Assembly: GCF_017656495.1 (NCBI RefSeq)
Contig: NZ_JACDNS010000003.1
Coordinates: forward strand, 1-64,000
Direction: 5' to 3'
Origin: Thermococcus sp.
GTDB lineage: Archaea; Methanobacteriota_B; Thermococci; Thermococcales; Thermococcaceae
DNA length: 64,000 bases
Shown here: positions 62,464 through 64,000 of the stretch, piece after piece
How the letters are laid out: each line of letters opens with the position of its first letter
Position numbering within the stretch: position 1 is the first letter of the stretch
Program-made: the position numbers and the translations under genes
The notes under the pieces: generated by a model
What the model was told of the DNA's origin: nothing
Database searches by the model: none
The model's input: only the letters and a program-made list of their open reading frames with translations

Positions 62464-63546
62464 TTGTATGCTAAAAGAGAGTGGTTTCTAACGCTCCTAG
62501 TGTTACTCTATGTGTTCCTCTCGTTTATAGACCCATCGCTACCTAGTAAAAGCTTGAGACTCATAGATTATGAGAGCTTAGCAACAATAATCTCCCTTCT
62601 TGTGGTTTCAAGAGGACTTGAGATCTCTGGAGCTTTCACTAGGATCGCTCCCAGGATAGTGGAGCTGTCTGGGGGCTCTGAGGTTAAGTTACTTGCTCTC
62701 ATCATGCTTACAGTGGCCATTTCTTCAGCGGTGATAATGAACGACACTGCCATGTTTATTTTTATTCCTCTTGTCTTGACGATTTCAAGAATTACAAAAA
62801 CAGACAGAGTCAGGACAGTAACATTAACAGCTATAGCAGCCAATATTGGCTCTGCTTTAACACCAATAGGCAACCCTCAAAACATAATCATTTGGAGAAC
62901 GTATGGGATTTCAGTATATGAATTTATTTCAGGCATGTTACTTTATGTTTCGATTTGGATAGGGCTTTTACTTTTGTTTGTTTGCTTAACATGCAAGGGA
63001 AAATCTGTCAAAAGTTTTGTAATACCCAGAGTAAGGGTTAACAGAGTATTGCTGTTTATTTCGACAATTCTTCTTATAGTTGATGTGATACTTACCCAAT
63101 TTGGATATGCCTTTATAGGGCTTGCACTCACTTTGGTTATACTGGCACTTATTGGGAGAGAAGCGCTCCTATCACTTGATGTTGCCTTAGTAGCAATATT
63201 CGCACTTATATTCATAGATTTTAGAGAACTCTCCTTTATCATAGCTCCTCTCAATTTCATGTCACTTCAAAGAAATCCAATAATGACTGTCGCACTATCA
63301 GTAGGATTAAGTCAAATAATCAGTAACGTGCCAGCAACTGTTCTGTTAACGTCATCCAATGTAAAGCCTGAGTGGATTCCATTAGCAGTTGGTGTTAACC
63401 TTGGGGGAACTGGAATAATAATAGGTTCCCTAGCGAACTTCATAGCTGTCAGGATTTCAGGCATTAGTTTGAAGGAGTTTCATAAGTATTCATTACTATA
63501 TTTCCTGGTTGCGCTTGGCATTACCATCCTTCTTGTTGGACTGTGA
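62464..63546 (+). CDS. ArsB/SLC13-type ion permease (second in window)
   Basis: 360 residues beginning with TTG 62464 (AGGG upstream). About ten helices; IT-superfamily signatures SSAVIMNDTAMFIFIPL, NIGSALTPIGNPQNIIIW and ISNVPATVLLTSSN, NLGGTGIIIGSLANFIAV. It is shorter than the 22896-24173 permease. Substrate unknown; it precedes a metal-responsive operon but is separated by its own promoter region. Confidence 0.83.
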   Translation: MYAKREWFLTLLVLLYVFLSFIDPSLPSKSLRLIDYESLATIISLLVVSRGLEISGAFTRIAPRIVELSGGSEVKLLALIMLTVAISSAVIMNDTAMFIFIPLVLTISRITKTDRVRTVTLTAIAANIGSALTPIGNPQNIIIWRTYGISVYEFISGMLLYVSIWIGLLLLFVCLTCKGKSVKSFVIPRVRVNRVLLFISTILLIVDVILTQFGYAFIGLALTLVILALIGREALLSLDVALVAIFALIFIDFRELSFIIAPLNFMSLQRNPIMTVALSVGLSQIISNVPATVLLTSSNVKPEWIPLAVGVNLGGTGIIIGSLANFIAVRISGISLKEFHKYSLLYFLVALGITILLVGL

Positions 63547-63573
63547 ATTTTTATTCTCAAGACTTCAGTAAGG

Positions 63574-63605
63574 TTTATAAGAACATTTGCACAATTGCTC
63601 AAATG
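63574..63605 (+). promoter_or_regulatory. TATA box and ArsR/SmtB-type operator
   Basis: TTTATAA (63574-63580) is followed at 63585-63604 by the imperfect dyad ATTTGCACAATTGCTCAAAT (overlapping arms ATTTGCACAAT and ATTTGAGCAAT match at 9 of 11 positions). The dyad covers the expected transcription start, as expected for autorepression by the next gene. Confidence 0.65.
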
Positions 63606-63620
63606 AGAAGGTGATGAAAA

Positions 63621-63968
63621 ATGGCAGAAGTGTGCAAGGTGCATGAGGAACATGAAGAAAAGATTGCTAAAGTTAAAGAAAAGCTTCCAAATGATGAGTT
63701 GATAGTAGAAATGGCAAACTTCTTTGATGCATTTGGTGATGTAACGAGGCTTAAGATTTTATTAGCCTTAATGGAAGAAGAACTCTGCACTTGCGATTTA
63801 TCGAACATTACTGGTCTATCAGTTTCAGCGATCTCCCATCAGCTTAGGGTTTTAAAGGATAGGAGAATTGTTAATTATAGAAGAGAAGGAAAGAATGTCT
63901 TCTACCGCTTGGATGACGAGCACATAAGGGAGATTTTGAAGATTGCACTCAAGCATTTAGGTGAATGA
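63621..63968 (+). CDS. ArsR/SmtB-family metal sensor (CadC-like)
   Basis: Encodes 115 residues. Winged HTH (LSVSAISHQLRVLKDRRIVNYRREGKNVFYRL). Cys56 and Cys58 in ELCTCDLS (alpha-3) and Cys5 with nearby His near the N-terminus form a CadC-type thiolate site. DDEHIREILKIALKH at the C-terminus provides Asp/His residues of a second (alpha-5) zinc site. It should release DNA on Cd, Pb or Zn. It is followed within 2 nt by a probable metal exporter. Confidence 0.88.
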   Translation: MAEVCKVHEEHEEKIAKVKEKLPNDELIVEMANFFDAFGDVTRLKILLALMEEELCTCDLSNITGLSVSAISHQLRVLKDRRIVNYRREGKNVFYRLDDEHIREILKIALKHLGE

Positions 63969-63969
63969 A

Positions 63970-64000
63970 ATGCCAAAGAAGCTTAAGCTTGAGGGCCTTG
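63970..64000 (+). CDS. Start of probable heavy-metal P-type ATPase (partial)
   Basis: Only ten codons are inside the window (MPKKLKLEGL). The sequence fits the beginning of an HMA metal-binding domain, where DCANC would follow, and the position after a CadC-like regulator is typical of cadA/zntA. GGTGA precedes the ATG. Identity is inferred from context. Confidence 0.45.
   Translation, partial: MPKKLKLEGL

Overview
The window is from a hyperthermophilic archaeon of the order Thermococcales, most likely a low-GC Thermococcus. The evidence is the MbhA-N respiratory hydrogenase layout, ggtgat-type ribosome binding sites close to start codons, archaeal TATA boxes, and lineage-restricted families (DUF257, DUF835, CGP-CTERM surface proteins, HTH-ThiN regulators). 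The assignment is inference from gene content. No rRNA, tRNA, CRISPR array or insertion sequence was found.

Region 1 (1-17.0 kb) is devoted to energy conservation. After the C-terminal end of a NuoL/M/N-type ion-pump subunit come two complete, head-to-tail 14-gene Mbh operons (mbhA-N). Each combines an Mrp-type Na+/H+ antiporter module (A-H) with a group 4 [NiFe] hydrogenase module (I-N). Both large subunits keep all four Ni-binding cysteines, so both should evolve H2. They differ in three notable ways. MbhN of copy 1 carries an extra C-terminal two-cluster ferredoxin domain. MbhH of copy 2 lacks a lysine that copy 1 has in the antiporter core. Only copy 2 has a perfect extended SurR site in front of its promoter.

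Region 2 (17-28.9 kb) holds a ferritin-like protein, a SagB-type nitroreductase coupled to a very small membrane protein, a PP-loop/PAPS-reductase-like protein, a membrane-anchored Lon-type protease, a permease sandwiched between two universal stress proteins, a two-domain HTH regulator and the TldD/TldE protease pair.

Region 3 (28.9-37.3 kb) is surface biology. It contains a secreted GH13 enzyme and two transcription units that each start with the same 42-nt hairpin at the predicted 5' end of the mRNA and each end with a member of one small anchored paralog family. One unit includes a 939-residue beta-propeller protein with a CGP-CTERM tail.

Region 4 (37.3-53.6 kb) is mixed housekeeping: BtpA-family protein, phosphohexosamine mutase, a P-loop kinase fused to a DUF523/TudS-like desulfurase, DUF835 protein, methyltransferases, cysteine desulfurase, an ECF-transporter S component under a repeated operator, two secreted glucuronyl-epimerase-like proteins, PyrBI and a ThiR-like regulator.

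Region 5 (53.6-64 kb) contains MoeB/ThiF-ThiI, SufCBD, a decayed DUF998 gene, transporters, and at the right edge a CadC/ArsR-type metal sensor followed by the first codons of a probable metal P-type ATPase. Three sulfur loci (moeB-thiI, sufCBD, sufS) share a CACAnATTTGTG-like motif just upstream of the TATA box. This suggests a sulfur-trafficking regulon that also spans tRNA thiolation.
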